Positions 21,258-29,950 are shown, counted from the first letter of the stretch. The stretch is 64,000 nucleotides of DNA from Bradyrhizobium sp. WSM471 (GCF_000244915.1 NZ_CM001442.1:992001-1056000); one strand, 5' to 3'. Notes: generated by a model from the letters alone, not told the origin. Numbers and translations: made by a program.

Positions 21258-21425
21258 GGGGGCCGTCCACATATGGGTCCTGGCTTTCGCCAGGACGACG
21301 CTCTCCAACAATCGCGCCAGCATCAGAACAAATTAAGAACACTTTAGCAAGTCTCTGATATATCATTGTGATTCGGCGCGTTGCCGACACAATATCTAGC
21401 GTCCGCCAGACTTCGCGAGGACTAC

Positions 21426-21857
21426 ATGTCCACCATTGCCTTCGATCAATTTGCCCTCACCAGGATCGCCGATTTCGCGCGCTCGCTGTCGCGGCTGCAT
21501 CAGGCGGCGCGGCGCTACGCCGTCGACGACGACCAGTTCGACCGCGAGTTCAACGCGGTGTGCCAGTCGATCTGGGGCTACACCATCGACGACGTCAGCG
21601 ACGATCTGTTTTCGTCGGAGGACCATCTGTTCCTCGACACGCTGGACGAAGCGCATGCGCGCATCTTCGCCGCCGAGCAGGGTTACGACCTCGTCGACGA
21701 TCAGGGCATGCTCACCGACTGGTGGGGGTTTTGCTGGATGATCCTGGCCGAGAAGCGCGGCCTGCTCACGGCAGATAACCGCGCCGCCGCGCGCGCGGCG
21801 ATCGAGGAGAAATATCTGGCGGCGCCGAATGTGATCGGCGTGATCATCGGACGGTGA
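21426..21857 (+). CDS. Conserved-looking hypothetical protein, 143 residues
   Basis: Start at 21426 (MSTIAFDQFALTRIADFARS) is preceded by GAGGA about 5 bases upstream; a longer frame from 21381 lacks this. The protein is acidic, helical and soluble in appearance, with a tryptophan-rich patch (TDWWGFCWMILAEKRGLL). Codon use matches neighbours. I do not recognise the family. An R6 repeat follows directly. Confidence 0.6.
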   Translation: MSTIAFDQFALTRIADFARSLSRLHQAARRYAVDDDQFDREFNAVCQSIWGYTIDDVSDDLFSSEDHLFLDTLDEAHARIFAAEQGYDLVDDQGMLTDWWGFCWMILAEKRGLLTADNRAAARAAIEEKYLAAPNVIGVIIGR

Positions 21858-21865
21858 CGGTCTCA

Positions 21866-21978
21866 ACCCTCATCCTGAGGAGCTTGCGCAGCAAGCGTCT
21901 CGAAGGATGAAGGCCGAGCCGCAGCAGCCGGGCCTTCATGGTTCGAGACGCGCGTTCCGCGCTCCTCACCATGAGGAT
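21866..21978. repeat. R6 dispersed repeat, about 113 bp
   Basis: Begins CTCATCCTGAGGAGC and ends GCTCCTCACCATGAGGAT, an inverted pair. Inner inverted segments are AAGCGTCTCGAAGGATGAAG and CTTCATGGTTCGAGACGCG. It fills the gap between the 143-residue gene and the DUF2865 gene and touches the latter's stop codon. I recall near-identical sequences being frequent in Bradyrhizobium genomes; a copy count would confirm. Confidence 0.75.
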
Positions 21979-21979
21979 T

Positions 21980-22783
21980 TCAATCCAGCCCCGCGCGCTT
22001 TGCCGGCTTTTGTGTCTTCGGCACCGTCACGTCGGGCAGCGTCTCGCGCACGATCTCCGCGGCGGGGCCATCCGCCGCCACCGTGTCGGCGCGCACCGGC
22101 GCCACCTTCATCTCGCCGAGCCGTGCGCGGACTTGCGCAGTGAGACCGGGATAGGAGGCGACCGGGGTGAAGTCCGCCGCCTGGTCGTTGCCGACGCGGA
22201 TGCCGGTATAGGCAACCAGGCCGTCGCTGGTGGCGATCACGTCGCCGGGTTTGAGCGACGAATCCAGCGCCAGATCGACCGGAGCAAGTCCGACCGGCTC
22301 GCGGCCGTTGCAGGTGCAGTCGGCGCGCAGCGCCTTGCGATAGGCGAACGCGTTCTCGCTATCGGCATAGCGCTCGCCGGTCTGCGACGCGGCGCCGTCG
22401 ATCGAGGAGCCGAAATAGATCTTGGTGGCGCTCGCAGGACAGAAGGCCTGACACATCTGCGCGGGCGAGGTGAGACCGCGCATCAGCGGAAAATATTTGC
22501 CGTCGCAGCTGCGCACGCAGAACGCCGGTCCCGAGCCGCCGGCCGCGGCCGAACGTGTCGGCGGCACGTATTGCGGGGATGCGGCATTCTGCTGGCCGGT
22601 GAAGGGATCGGCGTAGGAGCTCGCCTGCTGCGGCACCTCACGCTGCGGCCGCTGCTGCTGCATTCCGCCGAAGAAGAAGTCGAACAGGCCTTCGGCCGAA
22701 ACCGGGGCCGGAGCCGCAAGCAGCGGTGCTGCCAGTGTGGCGGCTACGAGCATCGCGCGACGCCGCCGGCGCGCATGGGACAT
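21980..22783 (-). CDS. DUF2865-type exported protein
   Basis: About 267 residues from the ATG at 22783. A basic N-terminus and signal peptide (RRRRRAMLVAATLAAPLLAA) lead to FFFGGMQQQRPQ, then a cysteine-rich region (FCVRSCDGKYFPL, MCQAFCPAS, DCTCNG) characteristic of DUF2865 proteins. Their function is unknown. Start is uncertain: a TTG at 22793-22795 has a better spaced GGTGGAG, and the frame is open to an ATG at 22861. The six cysteines suggest disulfides in the periplasm. Confidence 0.75.
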   Translation of the reverse strand: MSHARRRRRAMLVAATLAAPLLAAPAPVSAEGLFDFFFGGMQQQRPQREVPQQASSYADPFTGQQNAASPQYVPPTRSAAAGGSGPAFCVRSCDGKYFPLMRGLTSPAQMCQAFCPASATKIYFGSSIDGAASQTGERYADSENAFAYRKALRADCTCNGREPVGLAPVDLALDSSLKPGDVIATSDGLVAYTGIRVGNDQAADFTPVASYPGLTAQVRARLGEMKVAPVRADTVAADGPAAEIVRETLPDVTVPKTQKPAKRAGLD

Positions 22784-22909
22784 GACTGTACGCAAACGCT
22801 TACTCCACCCGACGCTAACCAACCGGCCGGGACCATCAGGTCTCAGCACATGATTCACCATAAGGCGGGATGGTAAATGAGCGGTTGAGGGGGGAGGTCT
22901 TAGCGCGGA

Positions 22910-23046
22910 CTCTCGTGCCCCGGACGCAGCGCAGCGCTCCTTGAGCGGTGCGCTGCAGAGCCGGGGCCTATGTCGATGGGGGAGCAAGGCCAGGTCCCGG
23001 TTCTGCGGCGCATCGTTACACGCTGCGCCGCGCCCGGGACACGAGA
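22910..23046. repeat. R9 dispersed repeat, about 137 bp
   Basis: Ends are inverted: CTCTCGTGCCCCGGACGC at the left and GCGCCCGGGACACGAGA at the right. Inside, GCTGCAGAGCCGGGGCC faces GGTCCCGGTTCTGCGGC. It lies just beyond the pyrE stop codon and could act as a hairpin terminator. Confidence 0.75.
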
Positions 23047-23050
23047 AGTA

Positions 23051-23614
23051 TCAAGCCTTCAAGAACTCCGACGCCTTGTACAGCGAGCGGAATGGCAGGC
23101 CGGCCGCGCCAAAGGTGTCGTCGGCGCCTTCCTCGCGGTCGACCATGGTCAGCACCAGCGCCACTTCCGCGCCGGTCTCGCGCACCGCTTCCACCGCCTT
23201 CATCGCCGAGCCGCCGGTGGTGGTGACGTCCTCGACGATCACGACGCGCTTGCCCTCCAGCGTCTCGCCCCTGGGCAGCCCCTCGATCGCGAGCTTCGCG
23301 CCATGCTCCTTCGGCTTCTTGCGCACGAAGAAGGCTGCGATCGGATGGCCCTTGATCCAGGAGATCTGCGCCAGCGCGCCGGCCAGCGGCACCGCGCCCA
23401 TCTCGAGCCCGCCGATGAAATCGAGATTGTCGTCCTTGAGCGCCTCATAGGTCAGCTCGGCCAGCAGGGTCGCACCCTCCGGGTCGAGCATGGTCGGCTT
23501 GAGGTTGAAATAGAAGTCGCTCTTGCGGCCCGACGCGAGCGTCACCTCGCCGCGGCCGAAGGAGCGCCGACGGATGATCTCGAACAGGCGGGCGCGGGAG
23601 GCTGATTTAGACAC
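23051..23614 (-). CDS. pyrE: Orotate phosphoribosyltransferase
   Basis: Pyrimidine synthesis: orotate plus PRPP gives orotidine-5'-phosphate. The PRPP-binding motif [14 protein letters not shown] is intact, and [14 protein letters not shown] near the N-terminus is typical. GTG start at 23614 chosen: it has CGAGG about 9 bases upstream and gives 187 residues, the family size. The frame is open 77 codons further but that part is not PyrE-like. pyrD, the preceding step in the pathway, is at 38.0 kb, not linked in an operon. Confidence 0.95.
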   Translation of the reverse strand: MSKSASRARLFEIIRRRSFGRGEVTLASGRKSDFYFNLKPTMLDPEGATLLAELTYEALKDDNLDFIGGLEMGAVPLAGALAQISWIKGHPIAAFFVRKKPKEHGAKLAIEGLPRGETLEGKRVVIVEDVTTTGGSAMKAVEAVRETGAEVALVLTMVDREEGADDTFGAAGLPFRSLYKASEFLKA

Positions 23615-23801
23615 GGCGGGCCCTCGGGAGCGTTTTTGGAAGTGGCGGAATTTATCCGCGACGGCCCCGACATTCCAGAGGGGGCTTCCCCCGTCAACAG
23701 GGATCGGCCATCCCGGCCCGCCGGTTGTGGGGGTGCAACGTTCTGGAGTAGGTGGATGCGGGATATCTGGGGCAAGAAGACTGGGCAAGGAAACGCGACA
23801 A

Positions 23802-24428
23802 ATGACCATCGAGCTGCACACCTGGAACACGCCGAACGGCCGCAAGGTCTCGGTTGCGCTGGAGGAGATGGGACTGCCCTACAAGGTGATCCCGGTGAAT
23901 ATCAGCAAGGGCGAACAGATGGCGCCGGAGTTCCTGAAGCTCTCGCCCAACAACAAGATTCCCGCGATCCTCGATTCCGATGGCCCGGACGGCAAGCCGG
24001 TCAGCATCTTCGAGTCGGGCGCGATCCTGCTGTATCTCGGCGAAAAGACCGGCAAATTCCTGCCGAAATCGCTTTCGGGCCGCATCCCCGTCTATGAATG
24101 GCTGATGTGGCAGATGGGCGGCTTCGGGCCGATGCCGGGCCAGGTGCACCATTTCATCGCGCTCGAGAACGAGCAGGACCGCGCCTACGGCCTCAAGCGC
24201 TACATGGCGGAGACGCGACGGCTCTACGGCGTCCTCGACCGCCGGTTGGAGGGCCGCGATTTCGTCGCCGGCGGGCTCTCGGTTGCCGATTTTGCCATCC
24301 TGGGCTGGGCCTGGCGTCACCCTCGCCACAAGGTTGACCTGGCCGACTTCCCCAATGTGAAGCGCTGGTACGAGGCCCTGATGGCACGCCCGGCGGTGAA
24401 GCGGGGCATGGAGGCGAAGCTGGATTGA
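23802..24428 (+). CDS. Glutathione S-transferase, Ure2p/YfcG-like
   Basis: A 208-residue protein with an N-terminal thioredoxin-like domain ([19 protein letters not shown]) and an all-helical C-terminal domain ([15 protein letters not shown]). The TPNGRKV...E pattern and the [15 protein letters not shown] segment fit the Ure2p/nu-class (YfcG/YghU) group, which tends to be a disulfide-bond reductase. AAGGAA precedes the ATG. Divergent from pyrE. Confidence 0.9.
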   Translation: MTIELHTWNTPNGRKVSVALEEMGLPYKVIPVNISKGEQMAPEFLKLSPNNKIPAILDSDGPDGKPVSIFESGAILLYLGEKTGKFLPKSLSGRIPVYEWLMWQMGGFGPMPGQVHHFIALENEQDRAYGLKRYMAETRRLYGVLDRRLEGRDFVAGGLSVADFAILGWAWRHPRHKVDLADFPNVKRWYEALMARPAVKRGMEAKLD

Positions 24429-24439
24429 GGGGGGAGGCT

Positions 24440-24539
24440 GTCGTCACCCGCGAAGGAGGGTGACCCAGTACTCTGTGACGCCAGTGATTGAGCCGAGAAC
24501 CCGCGGCGTACTGGATGCCCCGCCTGCGCGGGGCATGAC
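24440..24539. repeat. R5 dispersed repeat, about 100 bp
   Basis: Starts GTCGTCACCCGCGAAGGAGG, ends GCGGGGCATGACA with its own hairpin (GCCCCGCCTGCGCGGGGC). Its core CAGTGATTGAGCCGAGAA and CCGCGGCGTACTGGAT is shared, in inverted orientation, with the copy at 28575-28676. Lies between convergent GST and lysE-like genes. Confidence 0.8.
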
Positions 24540-24550
24540 AGCGTCGCGCC

Positions 24551-25186
24551 TCACACCTTCCGCGCCTCGACCGCCATCCGCACCGCAAGCCCGGCCAGCA
24601 CCGTGCCCATCAGCCAGCGCTGGACCAGCATCCAGCTTGGCCGGCTTGCGAGAAACAGCGCGATCGATCCTGCCGCGAGCGCGATCATGGCGTTCACGCT
24701 GACGCTGATCGCGATCTGGATCGCGCCGAGCACCACAGACTGCGCCAGCAGGCTGCCGGCGGCGGGATCGATGAACTGCGGCAGCAGCGCGAGGTAAAGC
24801 ATTGCGATCTTCGGGTTGAGCAGATTGGTGACGAAGCCCATCGCGAACAATTTGCGCGGACTGTCGATCGCAAGCTGCTTCACCTGGAACGGCGAGCGCC
24901 CGCCCGGCTTCACCGCCTGCCAAGCCAGCCACAACAGATAACCGGCGCCGGCAAAGCGCAGCGCGTCATAGGCGAAGGGAACGGCGAGCAGTAGCGCCGT
25001 GATGCCGAACGCCGCGCACAGCATGTAGAACACGAAGCCAAGCGCCACGCCGCCGAGCGAGACGATGCCCGCCACTGGGCCCTGCGTGATCGAACGCGAG
25101 ATCAGGTAGATCATGTTCGGCCCGGGCGTGAGCACGAGGCCGAGGCAGACGAGGGCGAAGCCGAGCAGGGCGGAGGTGTGGGGCAT
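24551..25186 (-). CDS. LysE-family amino-acid exporter (RhtB type)
   Basis: A 211-residue inner-membrane protein with about six hydrophobic segments. The family signature is at the N-terminus: LGLVLTPGPNMIYLISRS, then GGVALGF. The substrate (an amino acid or homoserine lactone) cannot be deduced. Single gene. Confidence 0.92.
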   Translation of the reverse strand: MPHTSALLGFALVCLGLVLTPGPNMIYLISRSITQGPVAGIVSLGGVALGFVFYMLCAAFGITALLLAVPFAYDALRFAGAGYLLWLAWQAVKPGGRSPFQVKQLAIDSPRKLFAMGFVTNLLNPKIAMLYLALLPQFIDPAAGSLLAQSVVLGAIQIAISVSVNAMIALAAGSIALFLASRPSWMLVQRWLMGTVLAGLAVRMAVEARKV

Positions 25187-25290
25187 GGCTGAACCGGCGC
25201 GGGAGATGGTATGTTTCTAGTATGGGTGGCGCAGTGGGGCCATCGCGCAATTGCTCGGAGGACAATTCGATTCGCCGCCGCGCGCTCGGT

Positions 25291-25430
25291 GCGCTCCCTC
25301 GCCCCCGTTCTTACGGGGAGAGGGTTGGGGTGAGGGGCTCTCTCCACACATGAGATGGCCGTGGTACCTGTACCCCCTCACCCGGATCGCAAGAGCGATC
25401 CGACCTCTCCCCGCAAGCGGGGCGAGGTAA
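25291..25430. repeat. R4 dispersed repeat, about 140 bp
   Basis: Left part GCGCTCCCTCGCCCC...GGGGAGAGGGTTGGGGTGAG; right part CCCTCACCCGGATCGC...CGACCTCTCCCCGCAAGCGG. R4 has the largest copy number in the window (25291, 41827, 43383 inside a gene, 47255, 50890, 59596). It lies directly downstream of the polA stop codon. Confidence 0.8.
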
Positions 25431-25438
25431 GAAAAAAA

Positions 25439-28400
25439 TCAATGCGCCTCGTCCCAATTGTTCGCCGCGCGTGCATCGACGTGCAGCGGCACCGAGAGCA
25501 GCACGGCCGGGAACGGTGCGTCCTGCATCACGTGCTGCACGACGGGGAGCGTGGCCTCGACCTCCGCGTCCGGCACCTCGAAGATCAATTCGTCATGCAC
25601 CTGCAGCAGCATCTGCGCAGACACTTTCTTCAGGACCAGGGCATCCTCCATCCGCGTCATGGCGCGGCGGATGATGTCGGCGGCGGTGCCCTGGAGCCGC
25701 GCGTTGATCGCGGCGCGCTCGTTGAAGGCGCGCACCGAGGCGTTCGAGGCCTTGATGTCGGGATAGTACATCTTCCGTCCGAACAGCGTGGTGACGTAGC
25801 CGTGGCTCCGGCAGAAGTCGCGCGTCTCGTCCATGTAGGCGCGGATGCCGGGGAAGCGCTCGAAGTATTTCTTGATGTAGGCAGAGGCTTCTTCGCGCCC
25901 GATGCCGAGCTGGTTGGCGAGGCCGAACGCCGAAATGCCGTAGATGATGCCGAAATTGATCGCCTTGGCGCGGCGCCGGATTTCGCTCGGCATGCCCTTG
26001 ATCGGCACGCCGAACATTTCCGATGCCGTCATGGCGTGAATGTCGAGACCGTCGCGGAACGCCTGCTGCAGCACCGGGATGTCGGCGATCTCGGCGAGCA
26101 GCCGTAGCTCGATCTGCGAATAGTCGGCGGAGACCAGCTTGTGCCCCGGCGTTGCGATGAAGGCGCGGCGGATTTTTCTGCCGTCCTCGGTGCGCACCGG
26201 AATGTTCTGCAAATTCGGCTCGTTCGACGACAGCCGGCCCGTCGTGGTGGCGGCCAGTGCGTAGGTCGTGTGGACGCGGTGGGTCTGGGCATTCACGTAG
26301 GTCGGCAGCGCATCGGTGTAAGTCGATTTGAGCTTCGAGACCTGGCGCCACTCCAGAATTTTCTTCGGGAGGTCGTGGCCCTGCTCGGCGAGCTCGTCGA
26401 GCACCTGAGCGGTGGTGGACCACGCGCCGGTCTTGGTCTTGGTTCCGCCGGACAGTCCCATCTTGCCGAACAGGATGTCGCCGATCTGCTTCGGGCTGCC
26501 GACATTGACCGGCTCGCCCGCGATCTGCTGGATCTCGGCCTCGACGCGCGCCGCGGTCTGGGCGAAGTCGCCGGAGAGGCGCGACAGCACCTGGCGGTCG
26601 ATCGAGATGCCGCGCCGCTCCATCCGCGCGAGCACCGATACCAGGGGCCGTTCCAGCGTCTCGTAGACTGTGGTCATGTGCTCGGCGACGAGGCGTGGCT
26701 TCAGCACGCGCCAGACGCGCAAGGTCACGTCGGCGCCTTCCGCCGATAGCGGCGCGGCCTTGTCGACCGGCACCTGGTCGAACGTGATCTTGCCCTTGCC
26801 GCTGCCGAGCAGCTCGCCCTCCTTGAGCATGGCGTGGCCGAACCAGCGCTCGGACAGCTGCTCTAGCGCGTGCGAGCCGCGGCCGGCGTCGAGCACGTAG
26901 GAGATCAGCTGCGCATCGTCGGTGTTGCGCAGTGTGATGCCGTGCTGCGCCAGCATCACCGCGGTGAATTTGACGTCGAAGCCGATCTTGAGAATGCCTG
27001 GTGATTCCAGTACCGGCCGCAGCGCCTCGATCGCCTCGGCATGCTTGACCTGGTCGGGCGCGAGGCCCGCGTCGAACAGGCCGGCACCGCCACCGGACTG
27101 CTTGTGCGCCAGCGGCACGTAACACGCATCGTTGGGCGCCAGTGCGAGCGCGATGCCGCAGAGATCGGCCTGCATCGGGTCGATCGAGTTTCCCCGGATT
27201 TCGACCGCGACATGGCCGGCATCATGGATGCGCGCGATGAAGGCGTTCAATTCCGCGAGCGTCTTGATGGCCTGGTACTTGCTGCGGTCAACCGGGAGCT
27301 TGCGCAAAGCCTCTTCGCGCGCGGCGGCGAGAGAAATCGGCGCGCCCTTCGGGCTCGCGGCCTTGTCCTCCTTGGTTGCCGATGCGTTGCGCTGGCCCAC
27401 TGGCGCTTGCGGCGGCGCGCCGGTTCCCGGGGCCGGCACGACGTCCGAAGGCGGCAGCGGCGAGAAGACGCTGGCACCGCTGGCATAGCCTGGATCGGCA
27501 TCGACGTTGGCCGGATCAATCTGCGAGAACTCAGCGACGCGGCGCGTCAGCGTGGAAAATTCCATCGCCTTCAGGAACGCGATCAGCTTGCGCGCATCGG
27601 GTTCGTGGACGGCGAGATCGTCCAGCGGGACTTCGAGGTCGACCTTATCGTCGAGCAAGACGAGCTGCCGGGAGATGCGCGCCTTGTCGGCGTTCTCGAT
27701 CAGCGCCTCGCGCCGCTTCGGCTGCTTGATCTCGGTGGCGCGGAACAGCAGCTGCTCGAGATCGCCGTATTCAACGATCAGCTGCGCGGCGGTCTTGATG
27801 CCGATGCCGGGCACGCCAGGAACGTTGTCGGTGGAATCGCCGGCCAGCGCCTGCACTTCCACCACCTTCTCCGGCGGTACGCCAAACTTCTCGATCACCT
27901 CGGGGATGCCGATGCGGCGGTCCTTCATGGTGTCGTACATGGTGACGCAATCGGTGACGAGTTGCATCAGGTCCTTGTCGGAGGACACGATTGTCGCGCT
28001 CGCGCCGCGCTCGCAGGCTTGCCGCACATAGGTCGCAATCAGATCGTCGGCCTCGAAGCCGACCTGTTCCAGGCAGGGCAGGTCGAAGGCGCGCACCGCT
28101 TCGCGGATCAGCGCGAATTGCGGGATCAGATCGTCCGGGGCCGGCGCCCGGTGCGCCTTGTACTCAGGATAGATCTTGTTGCGGAAGGTGATTTCCGACT
28201 TGTCGAAGATGATCGCCAGATGCGTCGGCCGGTTGTCCTCGGGCATCTCGCGCAACAGCTTCCACAGCATGTTGCAGAAACCGAGCACGGCATTGACCTG
28301 CAAGCCGTCGGACTTGCGGTTCATCGGCGGCAGCGCGTGATAGGCGCGGAAGATGTAGCCGGAACCGTCGACCAGGAAGACATGGTCGCCCTTGCCGGCG

Positions 28401-28495
28401 GCCTTGGCGCCGATTGGTTTGGCAGCAGCTGTCGCAGCAGCCGGCTTTGTTTCGGCCTTGGTCTTCGGGGATGTCTTGGGAGATGTCTTGGGCAT
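25439..28495 (-). CDS. polA: DNA polymerase I, proofreading domain apparently inactive
   Basis: A 1018-residue Pol I. Residues about 37-330 form the 5'-3' exonuclease (VFLVDGSGYIFRAYHALPP; GDSTDNVPGVPGIG), about 400-600 the 3'-5' exonuclease fold and 610-1018 the polymerase. Polymerase motifs are intact: A DYSQIELR 791-798, B RRAKAINFGIIYG 841-853, C VHDE 966-969. The exonuclease residues are not: the DxE of Exo I reads VEIR (Glu432, Arg434), the Exo II Asp is Thr511 (GFDVKFTAV), and Exo III YxxxD reads L583SAEG587. A low-complexity Lys/Ala N-terminus and a Pro/Ala linker (about 340-390) are extra. It should serve Okazaki fragment maturation and repair without proofreading. Confidence 0.96.
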   Translation of the reverse strand: MPKTSPKTSPKTKAETKPAAATAAAKPIGAKAAGKGDHVFLVDGSGYIFRAYHALPPMNRKSDGLQVNAVLGFCNMLWKLLREMPEDNRPTHLAIIFDKSEITFRNKIYPEYKAHRAPAPDDLIPQFALIREAVRAFDLPCLEQVGFEADDLIATYVRQACERGASATIVSSDKDLMQLVTDCVTMYDTMKDRRIGIPEVIEKFGVPPEKVVEVQALAGDSTDNVPGVPGIGIKTAAQLIVEYGDLEQLLFRATEIKQPKRREALIENADKARISRQLVLLDDKVDLEVPLDDLAVHEPDARKLIAFLKAMEFSTLTRRVAEFSQIDPANVDADPGYASGASVFSPLPPSDVVPAPGTGAPPQAPVGQRNASATKEDKAASPKGAPISLAAAREEALRKLPVDRSKYQAIKTLAELNAFIARIHDAGHVAVEIRGNSIDPMQADLCGIALALAPNDACYVPLAHKQSGGGAGLFDAGLAPDQVKHAEAIEALRPVLESPGILKIGFDVKFTAVMLAQHGITLRNTDDAQLISYVLDAGRGSHALEQLSERWFGHAMLKEGELLGSGKGKITFDQVPVDKAAPLSAEGADVTLRVWRVLKPRLVAEHMTTVYETLERPLVSVLARMERRGISIDRQVLSRLSGDFAQTAARVEAEIQQIAGEPVNVGSPKQIGDILFGKMGLSGGTKTKTGAWSTTAQVLDELAEQGHDLPKKILEWRQVSKLKSTYTDALPTYVNAQTHRVHTTYALAATTTGRLSSNEPNLQNIPVRTEDGRKIRRAFIATPGHKLVSADYSQIELRLLAEIADIPVLQQAFRDGLDIHAMTASEMFGVPIKGMPSEIRRRAKAINFGIIYGISAFGLANQLGIGREEASAYIKKYFERFPGIRAYMDETRDFCRSHGYVTTLFGRKMYYPDIKASNASVRAFNERAAINARLQGTAADIIRRAMTRMEDALVLKKVSAQMLLQVHDELIFEVPDAEVEATLPVVQHVMQDAPFPAVLLSVPLHVDARAANNWDEAH

Positions 28496-28574
28496 GGCCG
28501 CAATGTATGAATTTTTGCGGACTTTGACAGCCTTGGGAGGGGGATTTTTGGACCCGTGGCGCTGCTATCCCCAC

Positions 28575-28676
28575 TGTCATTCCCCGCGAAAGCGGGGAAT
28601 CCAGTACGCCGCGGCTTCTCGGCTCAATCACTGACGTCTCGGCGTGCTGGGTCGCCCGGTCAAGCCGGGCGACGAC
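28575..28676. repeat. R5 dispersed repeat, inverted copy
   Basis: Starts TGTCATTCCCCGCGAAAGCG (hairpin TTCCCCGCGAAAGCGGGGAA), continues through the shared core ATCCAGTACGCCGCGGCTTC and ends with the hairpin GTCGCCCGGTCAAGCCGGGC. Opposite in orientation to 24440-24539. The two copies bracket the lysE-like gene and polA. Confidence 0.8.
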
Positions 28677-28689
28677 ATCGAGAGGGCGG

Positions 28690-29757
28690 CTATTCCGCCG
28701 CCTGCAGCACCGGCCCTGTCTTCTTCGGCGCGATCCAGAACGCATCGGGCCGCTCGAACAGGAAATTGCCGCCAAGGCGCAGTGCGACCTGCCAGATCGC
28801 GAGCGAGCCGATCACGCCGGCGATGGTCACGATCAGCGATACCGCACCGATGTCGGGAATGATGCCCGTGCGCAATAGCAGCGTCCGTGTCGCCGCCATC
28901 GGCAGGAAGAAGGCGAGATAGATCACGATCGAATGCTCGCCGCAGAAGCGGAAGACGTTCAGCCATTGCGCGCGCGCGAGCAGCGTGCCCATCGTGATGA
29001 TGGCGCAGGCGCCGGCGAAGCCGAGCACGAGCGATACGAATTTCCACTCGCTGGCCCCAAGCGTAACGAGGCCGGCATTGACCAGCGCCCATGCCGCGAG
29101 CGCTGCCAGCGCCCATGCCGGATGATTGCGCGCGCGGTCCGACAGCGCGAACACGTAGGGCGCGAACAGATAGCCCGAATAGAAATAGACGAAACGCGCG
29201 CAGAACTCGTCGATCGCGGTCCAGCCGGTTGCGACACGCGCCGTCTCCAGCGCGGCCGCGATCAGCCAGATCGCGGGCGGCGGGACCAGCCGTGTCAGTT
29301 TTGTGACGACGAAGAAGATCGGCAGGAGGTAGATGAACCACAGCGTGCCGAACGGCTCGACGAACGATTCCAGATATAGCAAGCCGGCGTCGCGCCAGCT
29401 CGTTTCCGCCGCGAAGGCGGGAGCCTTGAAGCCGAACTGGATTGTCACCCAGACGACATAGAAATAGGCGAAATGCACCACCTTGCGGTCGAGATAGGTT
29501 CGCCAGTCCCGGTCGATCACCAGTGGCAGGAACAGGCCCGAAATCAGGAAGAAATCCGGCATCCGGAACGGCTTTGCGAAAGCCACCACGACATGCATGA
29601 AACCGGTCTCGCCGGCGGCAAGCTCGACCCCCAGCACCGAATGCATCATCACGACCATGACGATGCAGATGCCCTTGGCGTAATCGACCCAATCGACACG
29701 CGCAGCAGACGGGGCCTTGAGTCCCCCGCTCGCGGCGATTGTGCCTGATAGTGCCAT
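28690..29757 (-). CDS. Acyltransferase-3 family membrane protein
   Basis: A 355-residue polytopic protein with about ten hydrophobic segments. The N-terminal motif RVDWVDYAKGICIVMVVMMH, containing the histidine used in acyl transfer, and the MPDFFLISGLFLP segment identify the acyltransferase-3 group (OpgC/OafA relatives). These O-acylate polysaccharides or glucans. The target is unknown; ugd, which feeds polysaccharide synthesis, is divergent from it. Confidence 0.87.
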   Translation of the reverse strand: MALSGTIAASGGLKAPSAARVDWVDYAKGICIVMVVMMHSVLGVELAAGETGFMHVVVAFAKPFRMPDFFLISGLFLPLVIDRDWRTYLDRKVVHFAYFYVVWVTIQFGFKAPAFAAETSWRDAGLLYLESFVEPFGTLWFIYLLPIFFVVTKLTRLVPPPAIWLIAAALETARVATGWTAIDEFCARFVYFYSGYLFAPYVFALSDRARNHPAWALAALAAWALVNAGLVTLGASEWKFVSLVLGFAGACAIITMGTLLARAQWLNVFRFCGEHSIVIYLAFFLPMAATRTLLLRTGIIPDIGAVSLIVTIAGVIGSLAIWQVALRLGGNFLFERPDAFWIAPKKTGPVLQAAE

Positions 29758-29818
29758 GGTGTCTCTTTTCGAGGCGTGTTCCGCCGGGATCTGTGTGAAC
29801 GCGGAGCAGTTTGGCGCC

Positions 29819-29849
29819 TTGCGGCTTACGATTGCTTAACTGGTACAAT
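29819..29849 (+). promoter_or_regulatory. Possible promoter of ugd
   Basis: TACAAT at 29844-29849 is a good -10 hexamer. The only -35-like hexamer nearby, TTGCGG at 29819-29824, gives a 19-base spacer, longer than usual. It lies about 100 bases before the ugd start. Confidence 0.3.
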
Positions 29850-29950
29850 TGCCGTGCCGATTTTTGCACGCGGGCTGTTCCCTCACCCCGGGAAAATGCT
29901 AAACCGCCTTGGAATTGCGGTTTCGTTAACCAAGCCAAACAGGGTTTCTC

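Larger units (their letters stand above)
19886..21271 (+). mobile_element. IS110-family insertion sequence, IS1111 type, about 1.39 kb
   Basis: Bounded by a perfect 14-base inverted repeat, TGTGGACGGCCCCC at 19886-19899 and GGGGGCCGTCCACA at 21258-21271. It contains one intact DEDD transposase gene. The long non-coding stretch (about 250 bases) is downstream of the transposase, as in the IS1111 subgroup, which also has such subterminal inverted repeats. ATGG occurs just outside both ends (19882-19885 and 21273-21276), so the real tips may be a few bases beyond the repeats. It interrupts an R1 arm exactly at its outer edge. Confidence 0.85.
19523..21299. mobile_element. R1-bounded element carrying a GIY-YIG nuclease gene, split by an IS
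   Basis: Left boundary is the R1 arm 19523-19549 (GTCGTCCTGGCGAAAGCC...); right boundary is its inverted copy 21273-21299 (ATGGGTCCTGGCTTTCGCC...). The two 27-base arms differ at one base. Between them lie the nuclease gene and an IS110-family element. Without the IS the unit would be about 390 bp. Three other R1 pairs in the window have the same inverted layout but no gene. That this unit is or was mobile is inference. Confidence 0.5.
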
